Part shown: one piece after another, positions 1-9,256 of the stretch
Position numbering within the stretch: position 1 is the first letter of the stretch
How the letters are laid out: each line of letters begins with the position of its first letter
Assembly: GCA_964624875.1 (NCBI GenBank)
Contig: CAZUZA010000002.1
Coordinates: 1 to 64,000 of the forward strand
DNA from: Atopostipes sp964624875
GTDB taxonomy: Bacteria; Bacillota; Bacilli; Lactobacillales; Carnobacteriaceae_A
Length of the DNA: 64,000 nt
Reading direction: 5' to 3'
Translations under genes and position numbers: made by a program
The notes under the pieces: model-generated
The model's database searches: none
What the model saw: the letters and a program-made list of their open reading frames with translations, nothing else
Told to the model about the DNA's origin: nothing

Positions 1-41
1 AACCTCATTCCTTTTTATTGCTTATTAAATAAAGTATAGCA
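1..41 (-). promoter_or_regulatory. Promoter and ribosome binding site of an off-window gene
   Basis: On the minus strand an extended -10 element (TGCTATACT, 41 to 33) is followed by a Shine-Dalgarno-like GGAATGAGG at 11-3. It fits the 5' region of a gene reading leftwards out of the window. The -35 match is weak. Confidence 0.45.
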
Positions 42-96
42 CAGTTTATTTCATTGGATAATTATTATGAACTAGGCTTGATCCATCATTTTAGGC

Positions 97-136
97 AAAA
101 AAATAGCAGTGAAAATCAATAACTGATTTTCACTGC
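97..136 (-). terminator. Rho-independent terminator of the PopT gene
   Basis: A perfect 13-bp stem (106-118 with 124-136, loop of 5) is followed on the minus strand by a run of seven T at 103-97. It lies just after the stop codon of the minus-strand gene at 144. Confidence 0.85.
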
Positions 137-143
137 GTTTTCA

Positions 144-995
144 CTATTTATATTTTTCTTCTAATTGGCCCATCCAAAGTCCTAACGCTGAACCTAAAAC
201 AAAGATTACGGCAACGAGGACATAATCGAATGTTGTAAAACCAGCGTATAATGCTGTGTCAGGAGCGATGATTGCTGTTGATGCAGCTACAACTCCAAGA
301 ATAATGTGGAAGACTGTGGCATAAGCACGGTCCATTATGTTTCGCATTAATCTTGAGAAGAGGAGAATTACGATGACTGCTCCGATCCCTACAGGAATAA
401 TGATTGAGAAATTAAGTGTGCGAATGCCTTCTGTTAAGGGTTGATAGAGGTTAAAGTAAATCAAGAAGTTTGATGGACTTAACCCAGGCACGATTAAACC
501 ACTTGCGAAAATTCCTCCGGCTAATAACCATGACATTAAGTTTTGTGGTGCTTCAACGTTTAAGTTTCTGTTGGCCCAAACTAAAAATGTGAAGGAAACA
601 ACTGCCACGATGACGGCTAAGATGAGGTGTTTTGTTTCTCTACCTTCTTTTCCGGCTTCTTTATATAGCGATGGAAACGTTCCGAGGATTGCACCGATGA
701 ATCCCCATAAAATATGTACTGGATAATGTTGGAGCCCGTAGTCAATTGGTGTGGCTAAAACAAATACGCCAAAGACGGCACCTAATCCAATAGGTAAGAA
801 GAAGCGGACGTTTTTCATAAAGTCCGTTTTAATATCAGCTAGAAATGAAATAATGGGCTCGTAAAGACCAAAGATAGCTGCTAGAGCTCCACCACTAACA
901 CCTGGAAGGATGGCGCCAGAACCAATTAACATTCCTTTAAAAAAGTTTATAACCCAAGCTAATGGGGATTGTTTTTCTTGTTTAACTTGCTTCAA
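144..995 (-). CDS. popT: DUF368 family polyprenyl-phosphate transporter (PopT-type)
   Basis: This is a polytopic membrane protein of the DUF368 family. Members were recently shown to flip undecaprenyl phosphate across the cytoplasmic membrane, recycling the lipid carrier for peptidoglycan and teichoic acid synthesis (PopT in Staphylococcus aureus). The family signature GAILPGVSGGALAAIFGLY lies near the N-terminus, and a related half-motif (ASGLIVPGLSPSNFL) occurs in the second half, as expected for inverted structural repeats. A GTG at 1004 overlaps the Shine-Dalgarno AAGGAG, so the TTG at 995, eight bases after it, is the better start (283 aa). The gene is alone, diverging from pncA. The family is clear; the substrate is taken from characterised homologues. 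Confidence 0.85.
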   Translation of the reverse strand: MKQVKQEKQSPLAWVINFFKGMLIGSGAILPGVSGGALAAIFGLYEPIISFLADIKTDFMKNVRFFLPIGLGAVFGVFVLATPIDYGLQHYPVHILWGFIGAILGTFPSLYKEAGKEGRETKHLILAVIVAVVSFTFLVWANRNLNVEAPQNLMSWLLAGGIFASGLIVPGLSPSNFLIYFNLYQPLTEGIRTLNFSIIIPVGIGAVIVILLFSRLMRNIMDRAYATVFHIILGVVAASTAIIAPDTALYAGFTTFDYVLVAVIFVLGSALGLWMGQLEEKYK

Positions 996-1089
996 AATTG
1001 TCACTCCTTTTTAAGTTCACAGTCTATTGTACATAATTTTAGTCCGTTTAGGAAGATAATTAGAAAATCTATTTCACGGATAATTTTTA

Positions 1090-1119
1090 TTGAGCTTTAA
1101 TCTTTTACTATGTTATATT
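1090..1119 (+). promoter_or_regulatory. Promoter of pncA
   Basis: TTGAGC at 1090-1095 and TATATT at 1114-1119 are separated by 18 bases, with an upstream TGT giving an extended -10. It lies 30 bases before the pncA start and has a good AGGAGG ribosome binding site behind it. Confidence 0.6.
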
Positions 1120-1149
1120 TATTTGTAAGAATAATTAGGAGGTAAGCGA

Positions 1150-1698
1150 ATGAAAAAAGCTTTGTTAAATATTGACTATACGTATGATTTTGTTGCAGAA
1201 GATGGTGCGTTGACGTGTGGGGAGCCTGGTCAGGTTTTACATGATTATATTGTTGATTTGACAAAAAAATTTCATCATAATGGAGATTATGTCGCATTTT
1301 TAATTGACTTGCATTTTGAAAATGATACACGACATCCTGAAAGTAAGCTATTTCCACCACATAATATTGCAGGAACGGCTGGTAGAGAATTATATGGTGA
1401 ATTAGAAGAGTTGTATCAGGAAATTAAAGATAGTGAGCATGTTGAATATTTTGATAAAACACGTTATTCAGCATTTACTGGTACACCGTTAGAATTGAAG
1501 TTGAGAGAACGTCAAATTGAAGAGTTGCATATCGTTGGGGTTTGTACGGATATTTGTATATTACATACGGCAGTAGATGCATATAACAAAGGATATAAAA
1601 TTGTTATTCATGAAAAAGGTGTCGCTAGCTTTAACCAAGCTGGACATGACTGGGCTTTAGGACATTTCAAAGATACTTTAGGTGGCACAGTCGTATAG
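1150..1698 (+). CDS. pncA: Nicotinamidase, isochorismatase-like hydrolase
   Basis: The enzyme hydrolyses nicotinamide to nicotinic acid and ammonia in the cytoplasmic NAD salvage pathway. The 182-residue protein has the cysteine hydrolase triad Asp9, Lys103 and Cys136 (within GVCTDICILHTA). It also has the metal ligands Asp53, His55, Glu64 and His71. As far as I recall, these are the positions reported for the Streptococcus pneumoniae enzyme. It is transcribed alone from its own promoter and ends in a terminator shared with the convergent gene. The start is supported by AGGAGG nine bases upstream. Confidence 0.9.
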   Translation: MKKALLNIDYTYDFVAEDGALTCGEPGQVLHDYIVDLTKKFHHNGDYVAFLIDLHFENDTRHPESKLFPPHNIAGTAGRELYGELEELYQEIKDSEHVEYFDKTRYSAFTGTPLELKLRERQIEELHIVGVCTDICILHTAVDAYNKGYKIVIHEKGVASFNQAGHDWALGHFKDTLGGTVV

Positions 1699-1701
1699 AA
1701 C

Positions 1702-1730
1702 AAAAAAACTCGCTATAAGCGAGTTTTTTT
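1702..1730. terminator. Bidirectional terminator between pncA and the convergent gene
   Basis: A perfect 13-bp inverted repeat (1702-1714 with 1718-1730) with a 3-base loop has A7 on one side and T7 on the other. It can therefore terminate both pncA and the minus-strand pseudouridine synthase. Confidence 0.9.
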
Positions 1731-1736
1731 ATATTC

Positions 1737-2426
1737 TTATAGAAATAAAGACCAAGGATCTTCATGCGGTGGTTGGCATTCGACAGTGATGATTTCATCT
1801 TTTGTCGGATGTTTGACTTCGAGTTTTTGTGCCCATAAGGCAATCTGTTGACCAACTTTATTTACATGTTGTCCATACCTTTGGTCACCATAAATTGGAT
1901 GGCCCATATATGCAAGTTGGACACGAATTTGATGGCTTCGACCTGTATGCAACTTTACTTTAATTAAACTAAGTTTTTCTTTTTTGTTGGTATTTAGAAC
2001 TTCATAATCTAAGACAGCTTTCTTTGCGCCATCTTTATTGGCTTTCACAACTGTAGAAGTATTTGTCTTTGTATTTTTGTATAAGTAGTCCGTAAGTGTT
2101 CCTTTATTGTGTGCAGGAATACCTCGTACAATGGTTACATACTCTCGGCCTAGGCGATTCAAGCGAATTTCGTTTGAAACTCTAGAAGCAGCTTTCGATG
2201 TTTTAGCAAATAAGATAACACCACCAACTGGACGATCAAGGCGATGAACAAGTCCTAAAAAAGCATCTCCAGGCTTATTATACTTCTCAACTAAAAATTG
2301 CTTCGCAAAGCTTAATAAATCTAAATCTTTTGAGTCGTCTGCTTGAACAGGCATATTTCTTGGTTTTTCCACGATTAACAAATGGTTGTCTTCATATAAA
2401 ACGTTTAAATTCATATTTATTATCAT
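1737..2426 (-). CDS. RluA-family pseudouridine synthase
   Basis: This enzyme isomerises a specific uridine in rRNA or tRNA to pseudouridine. The family motif HRLDRPVGG, which holds the catalytic aspartate, is near residue 65, and the tail shows the typical GRSHQIRVQLAYMGHPIYGD segment. At 229 residues it is a short member without an N-terminal S4 domain, so the exact target site cannot be named. The first ATG has AAAGGA five bases upstream. It starts 9 bases after the DUF72 gene stops, so the two form a minus-strand operon. Confidence 0.88.
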   Translation of the reverse strand: MIINMNLNVLYEDNHLLIVEKPRNMPVQADDSKDLDLLSFAKQFLVEKYNKPGDAFLGLVHRLDRPVGGVILFAKTSKAASRVSNEIRLNRLGREYVTIVRGIPAHNKGTLTDYLYKNTKTNTSTVVKANKDGAKKAVLDYEVLNTNKKEKLSLIKVKLHTGRSHQIRVQLAYMGHPIYGDQRYGQHVNKVGQQIALWAQKLEVKHPTKDEIITVECQPPHEDPWSLFL

Positions 2427-2435
2427 TCCATTCCT

Positions 2436-3275
2436 TTAAAATAAATCAAGTTGCATAGGGTTTAAGCCCTCAAAATCAATGTTTAATATTTCTTGAAGCT
2501 CTTTTGCATTTTTAGCAGCATGCCCACCAGAGTTATTGTTGAAAATAACAGCTACTTCCTTTGTAGTCTGTTCCAACTCTAATGTCTCAGCTTTTATATC
2601 AGTCAGTTCTTCCGTAGAATAGTCATGAAGCGTTCGATTCGCTCGCCAAGCAGGATCATCACTAGCGTTTAACCAACCCGAATAATTACGCCCATGTAGG
2701 CGATACAAAGCTAAATTCTTATTTGTAGTTGCTATAACTTTGGGCACGCTATTTCCAGGTGTTTGTGGTTGATCAACAACGGTATAAATAAAGAATAACC
2801 TCTCAAGTAATTTTAAAGTATTTTCCCGATTTTCTTCATTTAACCAGCTCGCATGTCGAAACTCAACAGCGACAGGCAATGTACCCATAAGCTGGCTCAC
2901 TTGTATTAAGTAGTGAATATTTTTCTCAGAGCAATGAAAAAAGGGTGGGAATTGAAATAAAAAAGTTTTGATTCGATTTGCAGCAAGCATCGGATAAAAA
3001 CGTACTTTAAACGTATCGAACATCTCTTCAATCGAGCTGTAGTATTTCATATAGTCACTATGTTGCGTCATCGCACTGAATGCTTTTGGGATAAACTGAA
3101 AGTTTTCAGGTGTCTTTTCAAGCCAAGACTGAATAGTTTTCTCAGATGGAATACCATAAAAAGACGTATCCATTTCTACAAAAGGAAAATGACTCGCATA
3201 CTCTTCTAATTTCTTTCTAGGATGAGTAACAATTAAATCATGGTCACTCCAACCCGTAAGTCCAATTGTAATCAT
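2436..3275 (-). CDS. DUF72 family protein (YecE-like TIM barrel)
   Basis: The protein belongs to the DUF72 family (YecE in Escherichia coli, YunF in B. subtilis), a TIM-barrel fold of unknown biochemical role. Recognisable segments are GLTGWSDHD at the N-terminus, FVEMDTSFYGIPS, FLFQFPP, AVEFRHASW and the late IFNNNSGGHAAKNA. A GTG at 3284 overlaps the GAGG ribosome binding site, so the ATG at 3275, eight bases after it, is preferred (279 aa). It is the first gene of the operon with the pseudouridine synthase. Confidence 0.85.
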   Translation of the reverse strand: MITIGLTGWSDHDLIVTHPRKKLEEYASHFPFVEMDTSFYGIPSEKTIQSWLEKTPENFQFIPKAFSAMTQHSDYMKYYSSIEEMFDTFKVRFYPMLAANRIKTFLFQFPPFFHCSEKNIHYLIQVSQLMGTLPVAVEFRHASWLNEENRENTLKLLERLFFIYTVVDQPQTPGNSVPKVIATTNKNLALYRLHGRNYSGWLNASDDPAWRANRTLHDYSTEELTDIKAETLELEQTTKEVAVIFNNNSGGHAAKNAKELQEILNIDFEGLNPMQLDLF

Positions 3276-3308
3276 TTCTCGCACCTCATAAACAATTATG
3301 TGATACCC

Positions 3309-3317
3309 ACTTTATCA
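3309..3317 (-). promoter_or_regulatory. Possible extended -10 promoter of the DUF72 operon
   Basis: TGATAAAGT on the minus strand (3317 to 3309) resembles the extended -10 elements seen elsewhere in the window. No convincing -35 element is present. Confidence 0.35.
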
Positions 3318-3400
3318 TAAAAATTGCTTAGATAGTAGACGCAAACAGATTCAAATCATCCGTTATAATTCAATGAGTTGTTTTAAGGCGAAATAAAATA

Positions 3401-3409
3401 TGGTAAAAT
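3401..3409 (+). promoter_or_regulatory. Extended -10 promoter of the small membrane protein gene
   Basis: TGGTAAAAT at 3401-3409 is an extended -10 element. A TTGTTT lies at 3378-3383, but at an unfavourable spacing. It sits about 50 bases before the start at 3461. Confidence 0.5.
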
Positions 3410-3460
3410 AATAAAGTATCAATAGATGAATAAAGTTTTGCAATGAAGGGAAGTGACTGT

Positions 3461-3793
3461 ATGAATTTTAATAATCGAGGGAATCAGCGTGTTTACACAT
3501 CAAGCTGTTCATTCTTAGGCTGTTTATTTGGAATGTTTATCATCCTATCCTTTATTCAAGGAGGTCTATATTTTTTCTACCGCTATTTCTGGCTGATTGC
3601 TTTAATCTCACTTGTTATTTGGGTATTTAGAATATGGAATTCAAAACAATCAAAGCCAACTGATAACAATAATCGTGGAGCTAGATCATCTGGTAAATGG
3701 AGTCGAGATTTCGAAAATAGAAAAGATACGTCATATCATAATATCGATCGTGACTTTGAAGAAGTCGATGAAGAAGAGGATGACGATTTTTAA
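3461..3793 (+). CDS. Small membrane protein of unknown function with acidic tail
   Basis: I do not recognise this family. The 110-residue protein has a short N-terminal segment with two cysteines (SSCSFLGC), two hydrophobic stretches (about residues 18-36 and 40-58), and then a polar cytoplasmic or external part. That part is rich in Arg, Asn and Asp and ends in an acidic run (EEVDEEEDDDF). The ATG at 3461 follows AAGGGAAG; an earlier in-frame ATG at 3443 overlaps that site and is less likely. It has its own promoter and terminator, so it is monocistronic in front of rnc. The CDS is supported by codon structure, a good ribosome binding site and closed transcription signals. Confidence 0.7.
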   Translation: MNFNNRGNQRVYTSSCSFLGCLFGMFIILSFIQGGLYFFYRYFWLIALISLVIWVFRIWNSKQSKPTDNNNRGARSSGKWSRDFENRKDTSYHNIDRDFEEVDEEEDDDF

Positions 3794-3812
3794 TTAGATA
3801 AAAATACAGATT

Positions 3813-3876
3813 AAAAGAGTCCACTTTATAAAGGCCGAATGAATGAAACCTTTCATAAAGTAGATTCTTTTGTCTT
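3813..3876 (+). terminator. Terminator of the small membrane protein gene
   Basis: An imperfect long inverted repeat pairs AAAAGAGTCCACTTTAT (3813-3829) with ATAAAGTAGATTCTTTT (3855-3871). It is followed by a T-rich stretch. Confidence 0.6.
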
Positions 3877-3921
3877 TTATGGTAAAAAATGACGAGAAAC
3901 ATGATGAAATCAGTATATCTG

Positions 3922-3950
3922 TTTATTTTTATGCTTTCATATCGTATAAT
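3922..3950 (+). promoter_or_regulatory. Promoter of rnc-smc
   Basis: A consensus TATAAT at 3945-3950 has TTTATT 17 bases upstream (3922-3927). The rnc start lies 37 bases downstream. Confidence 0.55.
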
Positions 3951-3987
3951 AAAAAGAGTGTAATCATTACAGAAAGTTGGTGAAGGA

Positions 3988-4692
3988 ATGATAAAAGGGT
4001 TATCGGAACATATAGATAAAACCTTTAATATTCAATTTGAAGACGAAGATTTATTAGACGTTGCATTTACCCATTCATCCTATGCGAATGATCATCGAGA
4101 GCAAGACATTGAACATCTTGAGCGATTAGAATTTCTAGGAGATGCTGTTATTGAATTAATTGTATCGGATTTCTTGTACAAAGAATTTGAGGAGTTTCCA
4201 GAAGGACAATTAACAAAAATGAGAGCAGCAGCTGTTCGGGCAGAAACATTAGCTGAACTAGCGATTGAAAGTAACTTACCTCGATATATTTTACTAGGTA
4301 AGGGCGAAGAACAGTCAAACGGTCGAAAACGAGTTTCATTATTATGTGATGTTTTCGAAGCATTTATTGGTGCGATTTATTTAGACCAAGGTACTGTAAC
4401 TGCTAGAACTGTTTTAGAAAAATTACTTTTTCCTAAAATTAATGCAGGTGATTTCTCTCATGGGATGGATTATAAAACAGCGCTACAAGAGTGGATGCAG
4501 CAAGATGGTGTCGTCCAAATTGAATATCAAGTAATTGAAACAACTGGACCGGATCACGCGCGTGAATTCGTCGTCGAAGTAAAAATCGAAGGTGATTCAC
4601 TAGGAACGGGATCAGGTAGTTCGAAAAAGCGTGCGGAACAAAACGCAGCCAAAGTAGCTTATGAAAATTTAGTAAGTACGGACAAAGATTAA
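3988..4692 (+). CDS. rnc: Ribonuclease III
   Basis: RNase III cleaves double-stranded RNA in rRNA precursors, mRNA leaders and antisense duplexes. The catalytic signature ERLEFLGDAV is at residues 45-54 and the second acidic site (CDVFEAFIGAIYLDQG) near 115. A C-terminal double-stranded RNA-binding domain covers about residues 157-230 (YKTALQEW to KKRAEQNAA). At 234 residues it has the usual length. It is the first gene of the rnc-smc-HAD run, with 47 bases before smc, the same pairing as in Bacillus and Enterococcus. Confidence 0.97.
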   Translation: MIKGLSEHIDKTFNIQFEDEDLLDVAFTHSSYANDHREQDIEHLERLEFLGDAVIELIVSDFLYKEFEEFPEGQLTKMRAAAVRAETLAELAIESNLPRYILLGKGEEQSNGRKRVSLLCDVFEAFIGAIYLDQGTVTARTVLEKLLFPKINAGDFSHGMDYKTALQEWMQQDGVVQIEYQVIETTGPDHAREFVVEVKIEGDSLGTGSGSSKKRAEQNAAKVAYENLVSTDKD

Positions 4693-4739
4693 ATAATTAC
4701 AGAACGAAGGTAATTGTTTAATAAAGGAGAAGTATTTAA

Positions 4740-7700
4740 GTGCAATTAAAGAAAATTATTGTGAAAGGCTTTAAGTCCTTTCCTGAAAAAACGACTCTAG
4801 AATTTAATGAAGGCGTCACTGCGATTGTGGGGCCAAACGGAAGCGGTAAATCGAATATAATTGAAGCGATCCGTTGGGTAATGGGAGAGCAATCTGCTAA
4901 AACTCTTCGTGGAGATCGTATGAATGATGTGATATTTTCAGGTACGAACGAACGAAAACCTTTAAATATAGCTGAAGTAGAGATTATATTAGACAACTCA
5001 GATGGTTATTTGGATATCGACTTTGAAGAAGTCAGTGTGTTAAGACGCATTTCACGTAGTGGCGATTCTGTTTATATGATTAACCAACAAGAATGCCGAC
5101 TTAGAGATGTTGTCAATTTATTTATGGACTCTGGTTTAGGAAAAGAGTCTTTTTCAATTATTTCTCAGGGTCAAGTTGAGGCCATTTTCAACTCAAAACC
5201 AGAAGATCGCCGCGGGATTTTTGAAGAAGCAGCAGGTGTGTTTAAGTATAAAGTTCGTAAGAAAGATGCAGAAAAGAAGCTAGATGAAACGCAAGAAAAC
5301 TTAGACCGTGTCCAAGATATTATTTATGAACTAGAAGCGCAATTAAAGCCTTTAAGAAAACAAGCAGACATTGCACAATCATACCTAACACAAAAAGAAA
5401 AGTTAACCGATTTAGATATTGGTGTGACAGTTTGGCAAATCAAAGATTTGCTGAAAAAGATTGATACAGACAAGCAACAGTTAAAAGAAATATCTGAACA
5501 AGCTGAGTCTATTAATAGTGATATAACGACTTTAGAAGATCAAGAGACAACGCAACAAGAAGTATTAAATACTTTGGAAAATAAGCGTGAAACGTTAAGT
5601 ATGAAACTTATTGAAATTGTTCAAGAGAAGGAACGAAAAAAATCTGCATTAGATTTATATGATGAGAAAGCGCGCCATCAAGAAGTATTTATTCATGAAA
5701 AAGAAGAATCGATTAGTCAAATTAATGAGCGTTTACAGAAAACAGAAACGTCTTTATCAACTGTTGTAGAAGAGTTTGAGGAAAAAAATACGGCCTTAAA
5801 AAATATTTCAAAAGAGTTGGCTACCCTCGAAAAGGAACGTGAGTATCTTGAAGGGGATCGCGAAACGCAAATGGCTGAATTACGAAGCCAATATATTGAA
5901 CTTTTACAAAAGCAGACTTCTTTTAAAAATGAATTAAATTACTTAGAACAAGAGTTATTTAAGAGTCAAAAAGCTAAAAGTAAAAAAGAAGAGAATGAAA
6001 CAACACTTAAAGAAGAAGTAGACAATCTACAACGTGTTTTTCAAGATAAAGAAGCCGTTTATACAAAAACAAGTGCAGAACTTTTAGATTTATTAAATGA
6101 GTATAAAGCTTTAGAAAAATCTCTTTCGGATAAAAAAGAAAGTATCCGAGTCCAAGCGGATCGTGTTTCGAACACATCAAATGAGCTAGAACGTGCCAAA
6201 GCTAAGCAAAATAGCCTAAAAGAGATGCAGGATAACTATGCTGGTTATTATGCGGGTGTTCGCTCAATCATGAAAAATAAAGATAAACTAAACGGAGTCG
6301 TTGGAACAGTTGCAGAGCTTATCCATGTTTCAAATCAATATGTCCAAGCAATTGATACGGTATTAAGTAGCAGTGGACAATTTATTGTAGTAGAAGATGA
6401 AAAAGCTGGTCGTGATGCAATTAATTATTTAAAGCAGTCTAAAAACGGACGAGCAACTTTCCTGCCACTAACAACGATTAAACCACGGTATGTTATGGAT
6501 TCCATTAAAAATAAGATACAACATATTCCTGGATATATTGGTATTGCAAGTGACGTGGTTAGTTTTGATGAGAAGGTTCAAACGATTATTGAAAACTTAT
6601 TGGGACAAACCATACTAGCTGAAACGTTAGAAGCGGCGAACCAAATTGCGCGAAAAATCGGCTTTAGAAACCGAGTCGTCTCTTTAGAAGGCGATGTGAT
6701 TAATGCGGGTGGATCGATGACTGGTGGTGGAAGTCGCCAGAACAACACAAGTCCAATTTTCACACAGAAAAAGGAATTGGATGTTCTCGAAAAGTATATT
6801 TCAGAAAACGAGAAAGTTGTTCAGCAACTTATTAAAAACCAAAAAGTCGTTGAAAAAGAACTAACCGAATTAGAAAAAACTGCACAAGATATTCGAGCTA
6901 ATGGTGAGAGCAAGCGACTGGAAGAACAAAAGATTCATAGTGAAATTGACAATTTACAGACTCAAATCAACCGCTTAGAACGTGAATTAAAAGTAACCTC
7001 CTTTGAATTAGAGGAAAATAAAACAGAAGTTCAACAAAATGAAGAACAAAAACAAAGAACGTTAGAAGCTTTAAGTAGCGTAGATGAAGAGGTTATAGAA
7101 TGCAATAATCGTATGAAACTTCTATCTAGTGAACAACAAAATATTGAGGCTGAGAAAGAAAAAGTCAGTGAGAAATTAAATAAAATTTATGAATCTAGAA
7201 ATAACATTCGAGAAGACTTAGCTGCGATACGAACAAACCGTCAAAGCCTGGAAGAACAAACGAAACAGTATAAAGAACAGATTAAAGCTTTAGAAGCCGA
7301 TATTATCGCATTCAACGAAGAAACAGATGTCGATTCGAAAGAAGAGTTAGAACAGCTTTTCGATGATTTAAAGTCTAAGCAGCAAGAAATCGAAAATGAA
7401 CAACTGATCAATAAAGAAAATATAGCTTCTTTACATGTTGTATTGAAAGAGTATAAGCAGGAATTACATATTCTCGCTGGGAAAAATAAATATTTAGCGG
7501 ATGAAAAATCAAAATTAGAAGTTCAACTCTCTAAAAATGATGTTCGTCTCGATCATAATTTAAATTATTTAGTCGAAGAATATAAGATCGGTTTTGAAGA
7601 AGCGAAATTATTGGATGAACCGGATATGCCTTTAGAAGATGCGCAAAAACAAGTTCGAATGTTGAAAAGAGGGATTGAAGAATTAGGACCAGTTAATTTA

Positions 7701-8303
7701 AATTCGATTGCTGAGTACGAAAGCGTCAATGAACGCTATGAATTCTTATCCGGACAACAAAATGATTTGATCGAAGCAAAAGCAAACCTTTATAACACGA
7801 TGGATGAGATGGATGCCATAGTTGAGAAGCAATTCAAAGAAACATTTGATAAAATTCAACTTCAATTTGCATCAGTTTTTCCAAAAATGTTCGGTGGAGG
7901 CTATGCAGAGCTCGTTTTAAGTGATCCAAGTAATTTACTTGAGACAGGAGTAGAAATTATCGCACAACCACCTGGGAAGCGATTGACACGATTAAGTTTA
8001 TTATCTGGTGGGGAACGAGCTTTAACAGCTATTTCATTATTGTTTGCGATTATTCAAGTCAATCCGATTCCATTTTGTATTTTAGATGAGGCTGAAGCGG
8101 CTTTAGACGATGCAAACGTAGATCGTTTCGGGCGTTACTTAAATGACTTTGAATATGACACACAATTTATTGTGATTACACACCGTAAAGGTACAATGGA
8201 ACATTCGGACCAATTATATGGTGTTACAATGCAAGAAAAGGGTATTTCAAAAATTGTTTCAGTAAGTTTAAATGAAGCACAATCTTATGATGGTGTCGGT
8301 TAA
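4740..8303 (+). CDS. smc: Chromosome segregation ATPase SMC
   Basis: SMC forms the condensin complex with ScpA and ScpB and compacts and segregates the chromosome. The Walker A motif GPNGSGKSN is at residues 31-39. Two long coiled-coil arms flank a hinge near residues 510-670 (GVVGTVAELI to GGSMTGGGSR), followed by the ABC signature LSGGERA (about 1088) and Walker B FCILDEAEA (about 1112). The length, 1187 residues, is normal. The start is a GTG preceded by AAAGGAG. The neighbours rnc and ftsY are as in most Firmicutes. Confidence 0.98.
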   Translation: MQLKKIIVKGFKSFPEKTTLEFNEGVTAIVGPNGSGKSNIIEAIRWVMGEQSAKTLRGDRMNDVIFSGTNERKPLNIAEVEIILDNSDGYLDIDFEEVSVLRRISRSGDSVYMINQQECRLRDVVNLFMDSGLGKESFSIISQGQVEAIFNSKPEDRRGIFEEAAGVFKYKVRKKDAEKKLDETQENLDRVQDIIYELEAQLKPLRKQADIAQSYLTQKEKLTDLDIGVTVWQIKDLLKKIDTDKQQLKEISEQAESINSDITTLEDQETTQQEVLNTLENKRETLSMKLIEIVQEKERKKSALDLYDEKARHQEVFIHEKEESISQINERLQKTETSLSTVVEEFEEKNTALKNISKELATLEKEREYLEGDRETQMAELRSQYIELLQKQTSFKNELNYLEQELFKSQKAKSKKEENETTLKEEVDNLQRVFQDKEAVYTKTSAELLDLLNEYKALEKSLSDKKESIRVQADRVSNTSNELERAKAKQNSLKEMQDNYAGYYAGVRSIMKNKDKLNGVVGTVAELIHVSNQYVQAIDTVLSSSGQFIVVEDEKAGRDAINYLKQSKNGRATFLPLTTIKPRYVMDSIKNKIQHIPGYIGIASDVVSFDEKVQTIIENLLGQTILAETLEAANQIARKIGFRNRVVSLEGDVINAGGSMTGGGSRQNNTSPIFTQKKELDVLEKYISENEKVVQQLIKNQKVVEKELTELEKTAQDIRANGESKRLEEQKIHSEIDNLQTQINRLERELKVTSFELEENKTEVQQNEEQKQRTLEALSSVDEEVIECNNRMKLLSSEQQNIEAEKEKVSEKLNKIYESRNNIREDLAAIRTNRQSLEEQTKQYKEQIKALEADIIAFNEETDVDSKEELEQLFDDLKSKQQEIENEQLINKENIASLHVVLKEYKQELHILAGKNKYLADEKSKLEVQLSKNDVRLDHNLNYLVEEYKIGFEEAKLLDEPDMPLEDAQKQVRMLKRGIEELGPVNLNSIAEYESVNERYEFLSGQQNDLIEAKANLYNTMDEMDAIVEKQFKETFDKIQLQFASVFPKMFGGGYAELVLSDPSNLLETGVEIIAQPPGKRLTRLSLLSGGERALTAISLLFAIIQVNPIPFCILDEAEAALDDANVDRFGRYLNDFEYDTQFIVITHRKGTMEHSDQLYGVTMQEKGISKIVSVSLNEAQSYDGVG

Positions 8304-8320
8304 AAAAAGGAGTAGAATGC

Positions 8321-9160
8321 ATGGCTATAAAATTAATTGCCATTGATTTGGATGGGACTTTATTAGATTCTAAACGAAATTTATCGAAAGAAAATTATCA
8401 AGCAATTCAAGACGCAAAAGCAGCGGGCATTAAAGTCGTTCTATGTACCGGACGACCACTTCGATCTATGAACTACCTATTAGATGAACTGCATTTAAAA
8501 GAAGAAGAAGATTTAGCTATTACTTATAATGGTGGGCTAATCCAACATACAAAGAGTGGAGATACCGTTCACGAATTTACGTTAGATCGTAAGCAATGTA
8601 TCGATATTTATAAATTAGGCCAAGAATTAAATCTGCCTGTTAACTTCATTGATTTAGAGTATATTTATGAACCACCATACCCTGAAGGTGTTGAATCAAT
8701 TTATAATAAAGGAAATACGAATATTCCAAAAGACCAAGCACTCCAATTTTCTAAACTGCTTATGGATGAAATGCCGGAGCCTTTTACGATTAATAAAGTC
8801 GTTATGAGTCGGCCAGGTGAAGAGTTAGATGCAGCCATTCCCCGAATTGATAAGTCTTATTATGAAAAGTACAACATTTATAAATCGCAAGATAATATTT
8901 TAGAAATCTTACCTAAGAACGTTGACAAAGGCTTTGCAATGCGTGTTGTTGGTGAAATGCTAGGATTAGAGAAGAACGAAATTATGGGTATTGGTGACCA
9001 AGAAAATGATAAGTCATTAGTTGAGAATGCCGGTTTAGGTGTAGCGATGGGGAATGCCATTGAGGATGTGAAAGCTGTAGCTGATTACATCACAAAAACA
9101 AATGATGAACATGGTGTGGCGCATGCTATCCGTAAATTTGCTTTAAACGAAAACCTATAA
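8321..9160 (+). CDS. Cof-type HAD-IIB family sugar-phosphate phosphatase
   Basis: A HAD-superfamily phosphatase of the Cof/YidA type, probably acting on small phosphorylated metabolites; the substrate cannot be told from sequence. Motif I is DLDGTLLDS with Asp9 and Asp11, motif II is CTGRP, and motif IV is MGIGDQENDKSLVENAG near the C-terminus. The type IIB cap lies between motifs II and III. It lies 17 bases after smc with its own AAGGAG site and is probably cotranscribed with it, an arrangement I associate with Lactobacillales. Confidence 0.9.
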   Translation: MAIKLIAIDLDGTLLDSKRNLSKENYQAIQDAKAAGIKVVLCTGRPLRSMNYLLDELHLKEEEDLAITYNGGLIQHTKSGDTVHEFTLDRKQCIDIYKLGQELNLPVNFIDLEYIYEPPYPEGVESIYNKGNTNIPKDQALQFSKLLMDEMPEPFTINKVVMSRPGEELDAAIPRIDKSYYEKYNIYKSQDNILEILPKNVDKGFAMRVVGEMLGLEKNEIMGIGDQENDKSLVENAGLGVAMGNAIEDVKAVADYITKTNDEHGVAHAIRKFALNENL

Positions 9161-9193
9161 TTCATTTTCTGGTGGAAATGCATATTTAGGTAT

Positions 9194-9222
9194 TTTACAA
9201 AACTATGATAGAATGGTACAAA
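9194..9222 (+). promoter_or_regulatory. Possible promoter of ftsY-ylxM-ffh
   Basis: TTTACA at 9194-9199 is followed after 17 bases by TACAAA at 9217-9222, which has a TGG extension. The 96-base gap before ftsY is larger than others in this run. Confidence 0.45.
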
Positions 9223-9256
9223 GTATAGATAAAAATTAGAAATGAGGCTGAAAGTA

